Source of the DNA: Haloplanus sp.
Lineage (GTDB): Archaea; Halobacteriota; Halobacteria; Halobacteriales; Haloferacaceae
DNA length: 56,516 bases
Direction of reading: 5' to 3'
Assembly (NCBI RefSeq): GCF_028275055.1
Contig: NZ_JAQCNJ010000016.1
Coordinates: forward strand, 1-56,516
Shown here piece after piece: positions 8,104 to 16,089 of this stretch (the stretch's first letter is position 1; every line of letters begins with the position of its first letter). The notes below the pieces were generated by a model. That model worked only from the letters and a program-made list of their open reading frames with translations, was not told where the DNA came from and made no database searches. The translations under genes were made by a program, and so were the position numbers.

Positions 8104-9156
8104 TCAAAAGATGTTGGCCTGCCGGTAGACGCTCAACCCCTCGCCCGTTATCTCGTACGGCTTTGTCTCCCGGGAGTGGTTCGCGTCGCGGATCTTCTGA
8201 ATCTCAAGGGCGAGTCGCGTCTCCTGAAAGTCAGACGGGCGGACGTACTGCAGAACGAACACCGCGTCAGCGAGGTACTCGATGATCCCGTAGCGCGAAC
8301 TGTACGGGTTGTCGCCGCTGGCCTCGCTCGTGACGAGCGTCGTCACCCCGGCTTCTTTCAGCGCACGGGTGAACTGATACACCTCGCTCCGGCGGTCGGA
8401 GGGGTGGTCGTACATCATCTCCAACAACGACACAGAGTCGAGAACGAGCCGGTCGGCGTCGAACGCCTTCACCAGTTCGGGCAGATCGCTCCGGATGCTC
8501 GTCAGACTGTTCGCCATCTCGATGGGGTCGAGGTGAACGATCGCGAGCCGTCCGTCCTCGGCGTACTCGATGAACGACCAGCCTTTCTCCTCGGCCGTAT
8601 CGTAGATGCGGTCCGTGCTCTCCTCTAAGGTGATGTAGACACCACGCTTGCCGTTTCGCAGCGCCCGGTCGAGAAACTGCAGGCCGAACGTCGTTTTCCC
8701 CGTCCCCGCGGAGCCAATAACCGAGATCAGCGACCGCTCGGGCACCCCCCCGAGGATCATCTCGTCTAACCCTTCGATCCCGAGTTCGATCCGCTCGATC
8801 GACGACTCGAACTCCGCGTCGGCGTCGAACCCTTCACCGCCGAACTCGCCCGACTGCCCGCCTTCGCCGCCGAACCCGCCCCCACCGGAACCATCTTGAG
8901 GGTCAGGCGCGTTCTCGAAGGCGCTGGCGAAGGTTTCCTCGAACGGCGAGTCACCGTCGGCGTCGTCGCTCCGTGGGGTGCCGCTCTCGGGCACACCCGC
9001 ACCGTCGTTCTCGGGCACACCGGTCTCCGATCCCACGTCCGCGCCCGTCCCTCCGTCTCCGTCCGCACCCGTGTCGCCGTCGCCGTCGCCGTCGGCGTCG
9101 CCATCGTTCTCTCCCGCCCCGAGCGCCCGTTCGAACCAGTCCTCGTCGTCGCTCAT
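8104..9156 (-). CDS. KaiC/RAD55-like RecA-superfamily ATPase with low-complexity N-terminus
   Basis: 350 residues. Residues 1-115 are an Asp/Gly/Glu/Pro-rich low-complexity tail. Residues 115-350 are one KaiC-type domain: LGIEGLDEMILGGVPERS, Walker A SAGTGKTT, EES after beta-2 (YITLEESTDRIYD), Walker B LVLDSVS, and a late helix with the conserved SRYGIIEYLAD stretch. Only a single RecA domain is present, so this is not a cyanobacterial-type double-domain clock KaiC; haloarchaea have many such signalling-type ATPases. No histidine kinase or receiver gene is adjacent. The acidic tail has no counterpart in the ATPase fold and may bind a partner or aid solubility. Confidence 0.85.
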   Translation of the reverse strand: MSDDEDWFERALGAGENDGDADGDGDGDTGADGDGGTGADVGSETGVPENDGAGVPESGTPRSDDADGDSPFEETFASAFENAPDPQDGSGGGGFGGEGGQSGEFGGEGFDADAEFESSIERIELGIEGLDEMILGGVPERSLISVIGSAGTGKTTFGLQFLDRALRNGKRGVYITLEESTDRIYDTAEEKGWSFIEYAEDGRLAIVHLDPIEMANSLTSIRSDLPELVKAFDADRLVLDSVSLLEMMYDHPSDRRSEVYQFTRALKEAGVTTLVTSEASGDNPYSSRYGIIEYLADAVFVLQYVRPSDFQETRLALEIQKIRDANHSRETKPYEITGEGLSVYRQANIF

Positions 9157-9297
9157 CGGCTCTCACGGCCACCCGGGCGTTCGCGGCGGTCGTCGTCGGC
9201 CGCTCCCGCGCGGTGCATCATCCTATCGAAGTCCGAACCCTAGTCGCATCAATGTTGTCTCCGGTGCGCTTTTTTTGCCACGGCGCGAGACCGGAGT

Positions 9298-10119
9298 ATG
9301 CACGTCGGTCTTGTCGCACAGCGCGACAACGGTCGGGCGGCAGACCTCGCCGCCGACCTCCGGGACCACCTCCACGAGGCGGATGCGTCGGTGGCTGTCG
9401 ACGCCACCACCGCCGACACTCTCGGTATCGATGGTACCTCCATCGACGCCTTCGACGTCTGCGACCTCGTGGTCAGCATCGGCGGCGACGGAACCTTTCT
9501 CTACGCCGCCCGTGGGGCTGACGGCACCCCGGTCCTCGGTGTCAATCTCGGCGAGGTCGGCTTCCTGAACGCCGTCGGTCCGGAGGAGGCGGTCGAGGCC
9601 GTTCTCGACGAGGTGGCGGCGTTCCGCAGCGACAGCCTGACCGTCCGCGAGGCTCCGCGACTCGCGGCCCGCGGCGACGGGTGGACGGCGCCCCCGGCCA
9701 CCAACGAGGTCGTCGTCCAAGGACCGATCCGCGGGCCGGGCGGTGGCGTCGACGTCGACCTCCGGATCGACGGCGCTCGCTACGCCGAGGGTCGTGCCGA
9801 CGGCGTCCTCATCGCGACGCCGACCGGGAGTTCGGCGTACAACCTCAGTGAGTCCGGCCCGCTGGTCCACCCCGGCGTCGACGGCCTCGTGATCAACGAG
9901 ATGTGCGCGCGCGAGGGGATGCCACCCCTCGTCGTCGGCACGGACAGCGACATCGCAGTCGACATCACCGGTTCGGACCGGGCGGTCGTCGTCGGCGACG
10001 GACGTGTCCTGCACGAACTCGACCCGCCGGCCGAGGTCCGGGTCGGGCTGGCGGACTCGCCGATGCGCGTCGCCGGGCCAGCCACCGACTTTTTCCAGGC
10101 ACTCGACAAACTCGACTGA
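9298..10119 (+). CDS. nadK: NAD kinase
   Basis: 273 residues, full length. The ATP/NAD-binding signature VSIGGDGTFLYA (GGDGT at 62-66) is followed by GVNLGEVGFL, the substrate-binding PTGSSAYNLS motif and a conserved NEV segment. It phosphorylates NAD+ to NADP+ and is cytoplasmic. The start has a T-rich TATA-like element (CTTTTTTTGCC, about 9269-9279) 19-29 bases upstream. It is convergent with carB, with a 33-base gap between stops. Confidence 0.93.
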   Translation: MHVGLVAQRDNGRAADLAADLRDHLHEADASVAVDATTADTLGIDGTSIDAFDVCDLVVSIGGDGTFLYAARGADGTPVLGVNLGEVGFLNAVGPEEAVEAVLDEVAAFRSDSLTVREAPRLAARGDGWTAPPATNEVVVQGPIRGPGGGVDVDLRIDGARYAEGRADGVLIATPTGSSAYNLSESGPLVHPGVDGLVINEMCAREGMPPLVVGTDSDIAVDITGSDRAVVVGDGRVLHELDPPAEVRVGLADSPMRVAGPATDFFQALDKLD

Positions 10120-10152
10120 CAACGGGGACGACGCGGCCCCTCGCGGCGTCGG

Positions 10153-13100
10153 TTACTCGCCGCCCCAGTCTCGGGTCCGACGGGGGCGGTCCGAGGTGGC
10201 CTGTACGTCGATCGGATCGTCGTGGCGGCGCAGGCCCGCAAGCGTCGCCCTCGCGGAGGCGTGTGTCGAGAAGTACGTCACGTCCTCCTCGACGGCGACT
10301 TCGAGTGCCTTGCGGTCCCGGGAGACGATGATGTCGACCTCGCCGCTCCGGATCGCGGAACGGAGGTCGTCGAACTCACGGACGTCGAAAAACTCAGCGA
10401 AGCCGTCGACCAGTGCCCGCCCCGCCTCGCTGTCGGGGTCGGGGAACTCGTCGGCCGAGAGTTCGACCACAGCCGTCCCCTCCGCGGGGATTGGCTTGCC
10501 CGTCGCGGACTGGGCCTTCTCGTAGGCCTTGCCGAACGTATCGGCCGTGCCCATCACCTCGCCCGTCGACTTCATCTCCGGGCCGAGGCGGGGGTCACTC
10601 CCCTGCAGGCGGTCGAACGGCAGAACGACCTCCTTGACGCTCACCTTCTCGGGAACCCGTTCGTCGATGTCGAGGTCTTCGAGGGAGTCACCCGCCATCA
10701 CCTTCGCGGCGAGTTTGGCGATGGGAACCCCCGTTGCCTTCGAAACAAAGGGCACTGTCCGCGACGACCGCGGGTTGGCCTCGAGAACGTACACCGTGTC
10801 GTCTTTAACGGCGAGTTGGACGTTCAACAGGCCCACGGTGTCGAGTTCGCGGGCGATCTCGAGGGTCACCTCGCGGACGCGGTCCATCACGTCCGTCACC
10901 GCGTCCGCCTGTGGCGGGATCATACACGCCGAATCGCCCGAGTGGACGCCCGCGCTCTCGACGTGTTCCATCACGCCGCCGATCAGGACGTCCTCGCCGT
11001 CGGCGACGGCGTCGACGTCCAGTTCCACGGCGTTGTCAAGGAACTCGTCGATGAGGATCGGTTTGTCGGGCGAGACCCGCACCGCCTCCTCGATATACGT
11101 TTTCAGGTCGCCGTCGTCGTACACCACGTCCATCGCGCGCCCCCCCAGCACGTACGACGGCCGGACCAGCACGGGGTAGCCGATGTCGCCCGCCAGTTCG
11201 AGGGCCTCGGCCTCGCTTGTCGCGGAGCCACCCTCCGGTTGCGCGATGCCGCGGTCGGCCATCAGGCGGTTGAACCGGTCGCGGTCCTCGGCGAGGTCCA
11301 TCGCGTCGACGCTCGTCCCGAGGATCTCACAGTCGAGTCCGCGGCGCTCGATCTCCGCTTCGAGCGGGTGGCCGATGTTGACCGACGTCTGGCCGCCGAA
11401 CTGCACCATCACGCCGTCGGCGTCCGCGGCCTCGACGACGTCGGCGACCTCCTCGGCGGTGATCGGCTCGAAAAAGAGGCCGTCGGAGGTGTCGTAGTCG
11501 GTCGATACCGTCTCTGGATTGTTGTTGACGACGTGGGCGTCGATCCCCTCCTCGCGGAGCGCCTGGATGGCGTGGACCGAACAGTAGTCGAACTCGACGC
11601 CCTGTCCGATCCGGATGGGACCGCCGCCGACGACGACGACGCTCTCGACGTCGCGGTCGACGCGGAGTTCGCCTGCGGCCGCGTCGCCCTCGAACGGCCC
11701 GGTGACGAACTCCGGTTTCCGCGAGGAGTAGTAGTACGGCGTTTGCGCGGCGAACTCGCCGGCGCAGGTGTCGACCTGCTTGTACGTCCGGCCGGGGACC
11801 GCCGTCTCGACGGTTCCGACGTCCGACCCCGCGACGGCCGCAATCTCGGCGTTGGTGACGCCTTTCACGGCCGCGTCGGTGAAGTCGCCCTCGGCGGCCG
11901 CGGCGACCGACTCGGAGACGCGCTTGAACCGCTCGACGTACCACTCGTAGATGCCGGTCAGGTCGACGACCTCCTCAACCGTCCACCCCCGGTCGAACGC
12001 CTCGAACATCGCGTACGGGCGGTCCGGCGTTGGCCGCGTCAGATACTCCGCAGTCAGGGTCTCGTCGTCGACCTCGGCCCAGTCGACCGCGGGGTCGTAC
12101 TCCGTCGAACGCAGCGCCTTCAACAACGACTCCTCGAAGGTCCGCCCGATCGACATCGCCTCGCCCGTCGACTTCATCGCCGGGCCGAGAGTGAAGTCCA
12201 CGTCGTCGAACTTATCGATCGGCCACCGGGGCACCTTCGTCACCACGTAGTCGATGGCCGGTTCGAACGCCGCCGTCGTCTCGCCCGTGATCTCGTTGTC
12301 GATCTCGTGGAGGCGTTTACCCAGTGCGACCTTCGCGGTGACGCGGGCGATCGGATAGCCCGTCGCCTTCGATGCCAGCGCGGAGGACCGCGACACCCGC
12401 GGGTTGACCTCGACCACCCGGTACTCGCCGCCCGGGGTGCCGTCGTCGTGCCACGCGAACTGGATGTTACAGCCGCCTTGAATCCCGAGTTCGCGGATGA
12501 CCCCGAGCGCCGCGTCGCGCATCTCCTGGTGGCCCTCGTCGGGGATCACCTGCGACGGTGTGACGACCATCGACTCGCCCGTGTGGATGCCCATCGGGTC
12601 GAGGTTCTCCATGTTACAGATGATGATCGTCGAGTCGTCGGCGTCACGCATCACCTCGTACTCCAGTTCGACCCACCCGGCGATGGACTCGGTGATCAAC
12701 ACCTCGTCGTTCCGGGAGAGGCGCAGTCCCTGCCGGACGCGTTCGACGAGGTCGTCCATGTCGTCGACGACGCCCGACCCCGACCCACCGAGGGTGTAGG
12801 TCGTCCGTGCGATCACGGGCAGGCCACCGACCTCGTCGACGGCCGCCTCAACGCGTTCCCGGAGGGTTGTCTCGTCCATGTCGGCCGCCGACTCGTCGTC
12901 GTCGAGTGTGATCGTCGTCGACTGTGGCATCGGCTGACCGATCTTCTCCATGCGCTGGCGGAACAGGTCGCGATCCTCGGTCGCGTAGATGGTATCCAGC
13001 GGCGTCCCCATGATCTCCACGTCGTGGTTCTCGAGAACGCCCTCCTCGGCGAGTTCCGCGGTTACGTTCAGCCCGGTCTGGCCGCCGAGGCCCGCGATCA

Positions 13101-13389
13101 CACCGTCCGGCTTCTCCTTTCGCACGATCTCGGCGATGGCCTCCGTGGTGATGGGTTCGATGTACACCCGGTCGGCCATGTCGGGATCGGTCATGATGGT
13201 CGCGGGGTTCGAGTTGACGAGGACGACCCGCGCACCCTCCTCCTGCAGCGCTCGGCAGGCCTGTGCGCCCGAGTAGTCGAACTCCGCGGCCTGTCCGATC
13301 TGGATCGGGCCGCTACCGATCAACAGTATCGTCCGGTTCTCGGATTCGGTGGCGGGTGGGGTGTCCGCCACGGTGGCCTCGTCGGTCAT
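10153..13389 (-). CDS. carB: Carbamoyl-phosphate synthase large subunit
   Basis: 1078 residues, the usual full length. Two homologous ATP-grasp halves are visible: the first with ILLIGSGPIQIGQAAEFDY near residue 24, the second with VVVGGGPIRIGQGVEFDY near 565, each followed by its carboxyphosphate/carbamate domain, and a C-terminal MGS-like allosteric domain. With the small subunit CarA it makes carbamoyl phosphate from glutamine, bicarbonate and ATP for pyrimidines and arginine. carA is not in the window. A TATA-like CTTATTACGA on the minus strand (13411-13420) lies 22-31 bases before the ATG. A 1064-codon open frame antisense to it is a composition artefact. Confidence 0.97.
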   Translation of the reverse strand: MTDEATVADTPPATESENRTILLIGSGPIQIGQAAEFDYSGAQACRALQEEGARVVLVNSNPATIMTDPDMADRVYIEPITTEAIAEIVRKEKPDGVIAGLGGQTGLNVTAELAEEGVLENHDVEIMGTPLDTIYATEDRDLFRQRMEKIGQPMPQSTTITLDDDESAADMDETTLRERVEAAVDEVGGLPVIARTTYTLGGSGSGVVDDMDDLVERVRQGLRLSRNDEVLITESIAGWVELEYEVMRDADDSTIIICNMENLDPMGIHTGESMVVTPSQVIPDEGHQEMRDAALGVIRELGIQGGCNIQFAWHDDGTPGGEYRVVEVNPRVSRSSALASKATGYPIARVTAKVALGKRLHEIDNEITGETTAAFEPAIDYVVTKVPRWPIDKFDDVDFTLGPAMKSTGEAMSIGRTFEESLLKALRSTEYDPAVDWAEVDDETLTAEYLTRPTPDRPYAMFEAFDRGWTVEEVVDLTGIYEWYVERFKRVSESVAAAAEGDFTDAAVKGVTNAEIAAVAGSDVGTVETAVPGRTYKQVDTCAGEFAAQTPYYYSSRKPEFVTGPFEGDAAAGELRVDRDVESVVVVGGGPIRIGQGVEFDYCSVHAIQALREEGIDAHVVNNNPETVSTDYDTSDGLFFEPITAEEVADVVEAADADGVMVQFGGQTSVNIGHPLEAEIERRGLDCEILGTSVDAMDLAEDRDRFNRLMADRGIAQPEGGSATSEAEALELAGDIGYPVLVRPSYVLGGRAMDVVYDDGDLKTYIEEAVRVSPDKPILIDEFLDNAVELDVDAVADGEDVLIGGVMEHVESAGVHSGDSACMIPPQADAVTDVMDRVREVTLEIARELDTVGLLNVQLAVKDDTVYVLEANPRSSRTVPFVSKATGVPIAKLAAKVMAGDSLEDLDIDERVPEKVSVKEVVLPFDRLQGSDPRLGPEMKSTGEVMGTADTFGKAYEKAQSATGKPIPAEGTAVVELSADEFPDPDSEAGRALVDGFAEFFDVREFDDLRSAIRSGEVDIIVSRDRKALEVAVEEDVTYFSTHASARATLAGLRRHDDPIDVQATSDRPRRTRDWGGE

Positions 13390-13540
13390 CGTCGAATCGC
13401 AGTTCGCACATCGTAATAAGCCCGACGAAACGGTACGAGATGCGAAACGAAATTACGGATTTCGAAACGCGCCTGAGACGAGGTGTTTCTGAGACCCGTT
13501 GTCGCCGACCGACCGCCGAGACGCATCGTCGCCGACGTGG

Positions 13541-13753
13541 TCAGTTGTTCAGGCGGTAGCGGTACGGGGTTTCTTTGAGTACCTCCACGTCTCCCCGGTC
13601 GGCCCAGCGACCGAGAATCGTCGCGACCCGGTGTGCGCTCTCGAACGCCTCCTGTCGATCCAGCAGCGACAGGATCTCCCGTGCGGTCAACGGCTCGTCG
13701 GCGTTCGCGAGCACGCCCCGGAGTTGCTCGTACTCCGTCGGTTTGGGGCGCAT
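13541..13753 (-). CDS. Small winged-helix protein (haloarchaeal, function unknown)
   Basis: 70 residues from the ATG at 13753 (a GTG at 13762 adds three residues). The sequence begins MRPKPTEYEQLRGVLANADE and reads as a compact winged helix: three helices with TAREILSLLDRQ as the likely second helix and HRVATILGRWADRGDVEVL as recognition helix and wing entry, ending in a basic PYRYRLNN tail. No ligand or membrane region is present. It most likely binds DNA. An 8-bp inverted repeat flanks its promoter (13755-13796), which would suit self-regulation, but that is inference. Confidence 0.7.
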   Translation of the reverse strand: MRPKPTEYEQLRGVLANADEPLTAREILSLLDRQEAFESAHRVATILGRWADRGDVEVLKETPYRYRLNN

Positions 13754-13754
13754 A

Positions 13755-13796
13755 CGTCTCACAACGGCCGGGAACGACTTAGTGTTCAGTGAGACG
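13755..13796. promoter_or_regulatory. 8-bp inverted repeat flanking the promoter of the small winged-helix gene
   Basis: Arms CGTCTCAC (13755-13762) and GTGAGACG (13789-13796) are separated by 26 bases containing a TATA-like CTAAG on the minus strand about 27-31 bases before the ATG at 13753. The inner arm ends one base before that ATG. It is a plausible operator for autoregulation by the encoded HTH protein. Confidence 0.35.
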
Positions 13797-13798
13797 AC

Positions 13799-13818
13799 CG
13801 TCCGACGGTTGTCGGACG
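13799..13818. repeat. Perfect 8-bp hairpin with 4-base loop
   Basis: Arms CGTCCGAC and GTCGGACG around GGTT. It lies between the stop of the gene at 13850 and the promoter of the winged-helix gene. Archaeal termination depends mostly on T-runs and none follows, so it may be an RNA-processing or protein-binding site, or chance. Confidence 0.35.
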
Positions 13819-13849
13819 CGACGGCGTGTTCGGCGCTCGTGGGGGCCGC

Positions 13850-14389
13850 TCAAGCGCTCCGATACACGTCGTCGGCGTCGAGGTCCCGTTCGGCCCGGTA
13901 CTGATCGACAAACGCCGACACGTCGAAATCGACCATCTGACGCTCGAACTCCTGAATCGTGGCGTCGTCCTCTGCGTGGCTGACGGCGTGTTCCATCAAC
14001 TCCACCACGAGTTCGACGACGATTTCGTGGAGCCGGCGGGCGTCGAACGCCGTCACCCACAGGAGCGCGTACCCGACGTCGCCGTCCTCGCTCAGATCCG
14101 CGGTTGCCACCCGGTCGGGAAACTCCTCCAACACGACGCCGAGCAGGTGGGGGGTGTCGAACTCGGGCATCTCCTCGCTCGTCGTCTCGACCGTTTCTTT
14201 CAGAATTTCCACCAGAAAGTCGGGAAGAAACCGTTCCGGCGGGTGGACGTCCATCACGACGGCGTGGGCGTCCCCGCAGGGACAGTCGAACTCCCGCATC
14301 CCGAGGTCAAACTCGGTGTCGCTGACGGTTTCACCGCAGGGCAAGTCGAGTGCCCGCGTTTCACCGCCGGACACGCCGGGACTCGTCAT
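13850..14389 (-). CDS. Conserved haloarchaeal protein with N-terminal cysteine motif (probably DUF5815)
   Basis: 179 residues. The N-terminal third contains LDLPCGE and MREFDCPCGDAHAVVMDVHPP, giving three cysteines and nearby histidines that could bind zinc. The rest is helical and acidic (FLVEILKETVETTSEEM, HEIVVELVVELMEHAVSHAEDD) without membrane segments. From memory this is DUF5815, a halobacterial family of unknown function. It is transcribed on the same strand as the downstream winged-helix gene, 88 bases away with a hairpin between, and upstream lie two small membrane protein genes. Confidence 0.7.
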   Translation of the reverse strand: MTSPGVSGGETRALDLPCGETVSDTEFDLGMREFDCPCGDAHAVVMDVHPPERFLPDFLVEILKETVETTSEEMPEFDTPHLLGVVLEEFPDRVATADLSEDGDVGYALLWVTAFDARRLHEIVVELVVELMEHAVSHAEDDATIQEFERQMVDFDVSAFVDQYRAERDLDADDVYRSA

Positions 14390-14438
14390 AGATTCGTTTG
14401 TGGTTTCGGTCGCTTAAACGTCGCGTTCCGGTCCGACG

Positions 14439-14690
14439 TCACCGCTCGGCCGTCACCCACAGCACCGGCCCGACGACCAGCATCGCGATACCGAGAAACA
14501 GGTAGTGAACGGGCGCGAGCGACTGCGGCGTCATGATGAACACGAGCCCGAACACCGTCGTGTTGATGGCAACGAGCCGACGGGACTTCAACGGAAGCGC
14601 CCCGACAGTGGCGAGGACGAAGACCAACAGCAGCGCCTGCCCGACGTTGTAGTTGAGCAGGAAACTGTCGATGACCTGTAACGGGAGCAT
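14439..14690 (-). CDS. Small three-helix membrane protein
   Basis: 83 residues from the ATG at 14690 (a TTG at 14702 would add four). Three hydrophobic helices: about 16-34 (GQALLLVFVLATVGALPL), 38-55 (INTTVFGLVFIMTPQS) and 60-78 (HYLFLGIAMLVVGPVLWV), with a charged loop KSRR between the first two. The family is not recognised. The start is favoured by a TATA-like TTTAATG on the minus strand at about 14718-14726. It follows another small membrane gene by 60 bases on the same strand. Confidence 0.65.
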   Translation of the reverse strand: MLPLQVIDSFLLNYNVGQALLLVFVLATVGALPLKSRRLVAINTTVFGLVFIMTPQSLAPVHYLFLGIAMLVVGPVLWVTAER

Positions 14691-14750
14691 TCGTACCCAC
14701 AACTCGCCCGGAATCGGGCATTAAAGTTCCGTTTACGAGCCGGCCGGCCG

Positions 14751-14972
14751 CTACCGGCCGCTCGGGCCGGTGATGTCGAGTGGCCTAACCCACCCGTACC
14801 ACAACAAAAACACCATCGTGCTGTACCCGACCACGAACACGAGCGACCCGACGGCTCCATACCCCCGTTCGGCCAGCATCCCTCGGGTGATGCCCGAGCC
14901 GCCGATGCCGACCATCAAAAGCAGGAGTATCAACAGCGTATCGCGGCTCAGAAACGCGTCGATATCGACCAT
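14751..14972 (-). CDS. Small two-helix membrane protein
   Basis: 73 residues. Two likely membrane helices: about 10-28 (DTLLILLLLMVGIGGSGI) and 40-59 (VGSLVFVVGYSTMVFLLWY), with a basic/acidic turn (RGMLAERGYG) between. No homologue recognised. A 14-bp perfect palindrome ends at 14990, 18 bases before the ATG. It sits between the pilin pair and the next small membrane protein; whether the membrane proteins serve the pilus cannot be told from sequence. Confidence 0.65.
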   Translation of the reverse strand: MVDIDAFLSRDTLLILLLLMVGIGGSGITRGMLAERGYGAVGSLVFVVGYSTMVFLLWYGWVRPLDITGPSGR

Positions 14973-14976
14973 ACCC

Positions 14977-14990
14977 CGCGTTCGAACGCG
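14977..14990. promoter_or_regulatory. 14-bp perfect palindrome upstream of a small membrane protein gene
   Basis: CGCGTTCGAACGCG with no central gap, ending 5 bases from the ATG at 14972. It may be a protein-binding site or the stem of a 5' hairpin. A palindrome of this length is only mildly unlikely by chance in this much intergenic DNA. Confidence 0.3.
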
Positions 14991-15014
14991 TCGCTACTGA
15001 ATGTCCCGGTTCAC

Positions 15015-15020
15015 AAAAAA
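15015..15020 (-). terminator. T-run downstream of the tandem pilin genes
   Basis: Six T on the minus strand, starting 17 bases after the stop of the pilin gene at 15038. Oligo-T is the usual archaeal intrinsic termination signal. Confidence 0.5.
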
Positions 15021-15037
15021 TGGAACTGCGGTGCCGA

Positions 15038-15466
15038 CTACGACGGCGTGGTTGACTGGGCGACGGTCGCGGATGTCTCGCCGTTGGGCGAGGTCCAGAT
15101 GACACGGACATCCGTCGACGACCCGACAGAGTCGATACGCGCCGAATCGCCGGACGAAACCGGTGTCCCGTACGTCGACGAGATCCCTGCACCGTTGGTC
15201 AGGTTCAGTTCTTCCGTGTTGTCGTCGTTGAACGTATCCCCACCGTCGTGGGTTGCGGTCACGTTGTAGTCACCACCACCGCCGGTGTCCTCCTCGTAGT
15301 CGAAGGTGAACGTGGCCTGTGGCGCGGTTTCCCGGACCTGGTTGCCGAGTCCGAGAACAAACGTGCCGATGACGGCAGCGAGAATGACGGTGATTGCCAC
15401 CATCAGGATCACGCCGATAACCGGGCTCACCGCACGGTCATCAGTGATGAGATTCTTGAGATTCAT
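15038..15466 (-). CDS. Type IV pilin (archaeal pilin N-terminal domain), second of a tandem pair
   Basis: 142 residues. A short basic leader, [11 protein letters not shown], precedes the hydrophobic pilin segment [19 protein letters not shown], matching archaeal pilins cleaved by PibD and assembled through that helix. The exported C-terminal domain is beta-rich, small and acidic, with NxS/T sequons (NVT, NLT) as possible N-glycosylation sites and a [20 protein letters not shown]-terminal strand. It is nearly identical to the preceding pilin over the first 58 residues and diverges after. Its ATG overlaps the upstream stop (TAATG), so the two are one transcript. Confidence 0.9.
   Translation of the reverse strand: MNLKNLITDDRAVSPVIGVILMVAITVILAAVIGTFVLGLGNQVRETAPQATFTFDYEEDTGGGGDYNVTATHDGGDTFNDDNTEELNLTNGAGISSTYGTPVSSGDSARIDSVGSSTDVRVIWTSPNGETSATVAQSTTPS
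15378..15427. repeat. 50-bp direct repeat, copy 1, in the tandem pilin genes
   Basis: Identical base for base to 15794-15843; both encode the hydrophobic pilin segment. The identity at DNA level suggests recent duplication or gene conversion. Confidence 0.9.
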
Positions 15467-15882
15467 TATGATGGCGTGCTGGACCGGGCGATGGTCGCGG
15501 AGTTCTCGCCGGTGGGCGAGGTCCAGATGACGCGGACGTCAGTCGCCGACGAGACACCGTTGAGTGTCTCTGCCGTCCCCGATGACACCGGGAGACTGTA
15601 TCCCACGGTATTGCCGTCCGCGTCGGTCAGGTTTAGTGCGTCTGAGTTGTCCGAGTCAAACGTGTCACCGCCGTCGTGGGTCGCGGTCACGTTGTAGGGC
15701 CCACTACCTTCGTAGTCGAAGCTAAACGTCGCCTGCGGTGCGGTGTCTTGGACTTGGTTGCCGAGCCCGAGAACGAACGTGCCGATGACGGCGGCGAGAA
15801 TGACGGTGATTGCCACCATCAGGATCACGCCGATAACCGGGCTTACTGCGCGGTCGTCGGTCAACAGGTGTTTGAGTTTCAT
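15466..15882 (-). CDS. Type IV pilin (archaeal pilin N-terminal domain), first of a tandem pair
   Basis: 138 residues, start [11 protein letters not shown] followed by the same hydrophobic segment as its neighbour, then [16 protein letters not shown] and a beta-rich domain ending in [10 protein letters not shown]. Sequons NVT and NLT are present. The start at 15882 leaves a leader of about 60-65 bases behind the TATA box at 15972-15981. It probably encodes a subunit of an adhesion or surface pilus; the assembly ATPase and PilC are not in this window, so the pair relies on machinery elsewhere. Confidence 0.9.
   Translation of the reverse strand: MKLKHLLTDDRAVSPVIGVILMVAITVILAAVIGTFVLGLGNQVQDTAPQATFSFDYEGSGPYNVTATHDGGDTFDSDNSDALNLTDADGNTVGYSLPVSSGTAETLNGVSSATDVRVIWTSPTGENSATIARSSTPS
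15794..15843. repeat. 50-bp direct repeat, copy 2, in the tandem pilin genes
   Basis: Identical to 15378-15427, offset 416 bases. It codes for the pilin hydrophobic helix. Confidence 0.9.
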
Positions 15883-15971
15883 GGATGTGTTGACACGCCG
15901 GGCCGGAGACGAGGGGTTCGTTCCCGCACGGTTGCACGTCGGCGTGCTTAGCCTAGCCGAACCCGACAACA

Positions 15972-15992
15972 CGCATAAATCAATTGGCCAAT
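15972..15992 (-). promoter_or_regulatory. Pilin promoter: TATA box with adjoining palindrome
   Basis: On the minus strand GATTTATGCG (15981-15972) is a good haloarchaeal TATA box. Immediately upstream, one base away, is the perfect 10-bp palindrome ATTGGCCAAT (15983-15992), in the position where BRE or an activator would bind. The surrounding 60 bases are clearly AT-richer than the genome. Confidence 0.5.
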
Positions 15993-16089
15993 CATCGAAT
16001 ATGATAACTGAGGCCGACCTATGCCTCTCAAACGGTGCTCGAAACGGTGCTAAGAGGCCGAACGCGGGCCCTCTGTCGTACTTGGGCGG

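Noticed and set aside
8940-9156. Simple GTC/GCC repeats as a regulatory or recombination repeat
   Set aside because: They code for the Gly/Asp tail of the KaiC-like protein in frame and need no other explanation.
10222-13416. A 1064-codon open frame on the plus strand antisense to carB
   Set aside because: It is the mirror of a GC-rich coding gene; the translation is His/Arg/Val-rich, without any known domain, and carB on the other strand is certain.
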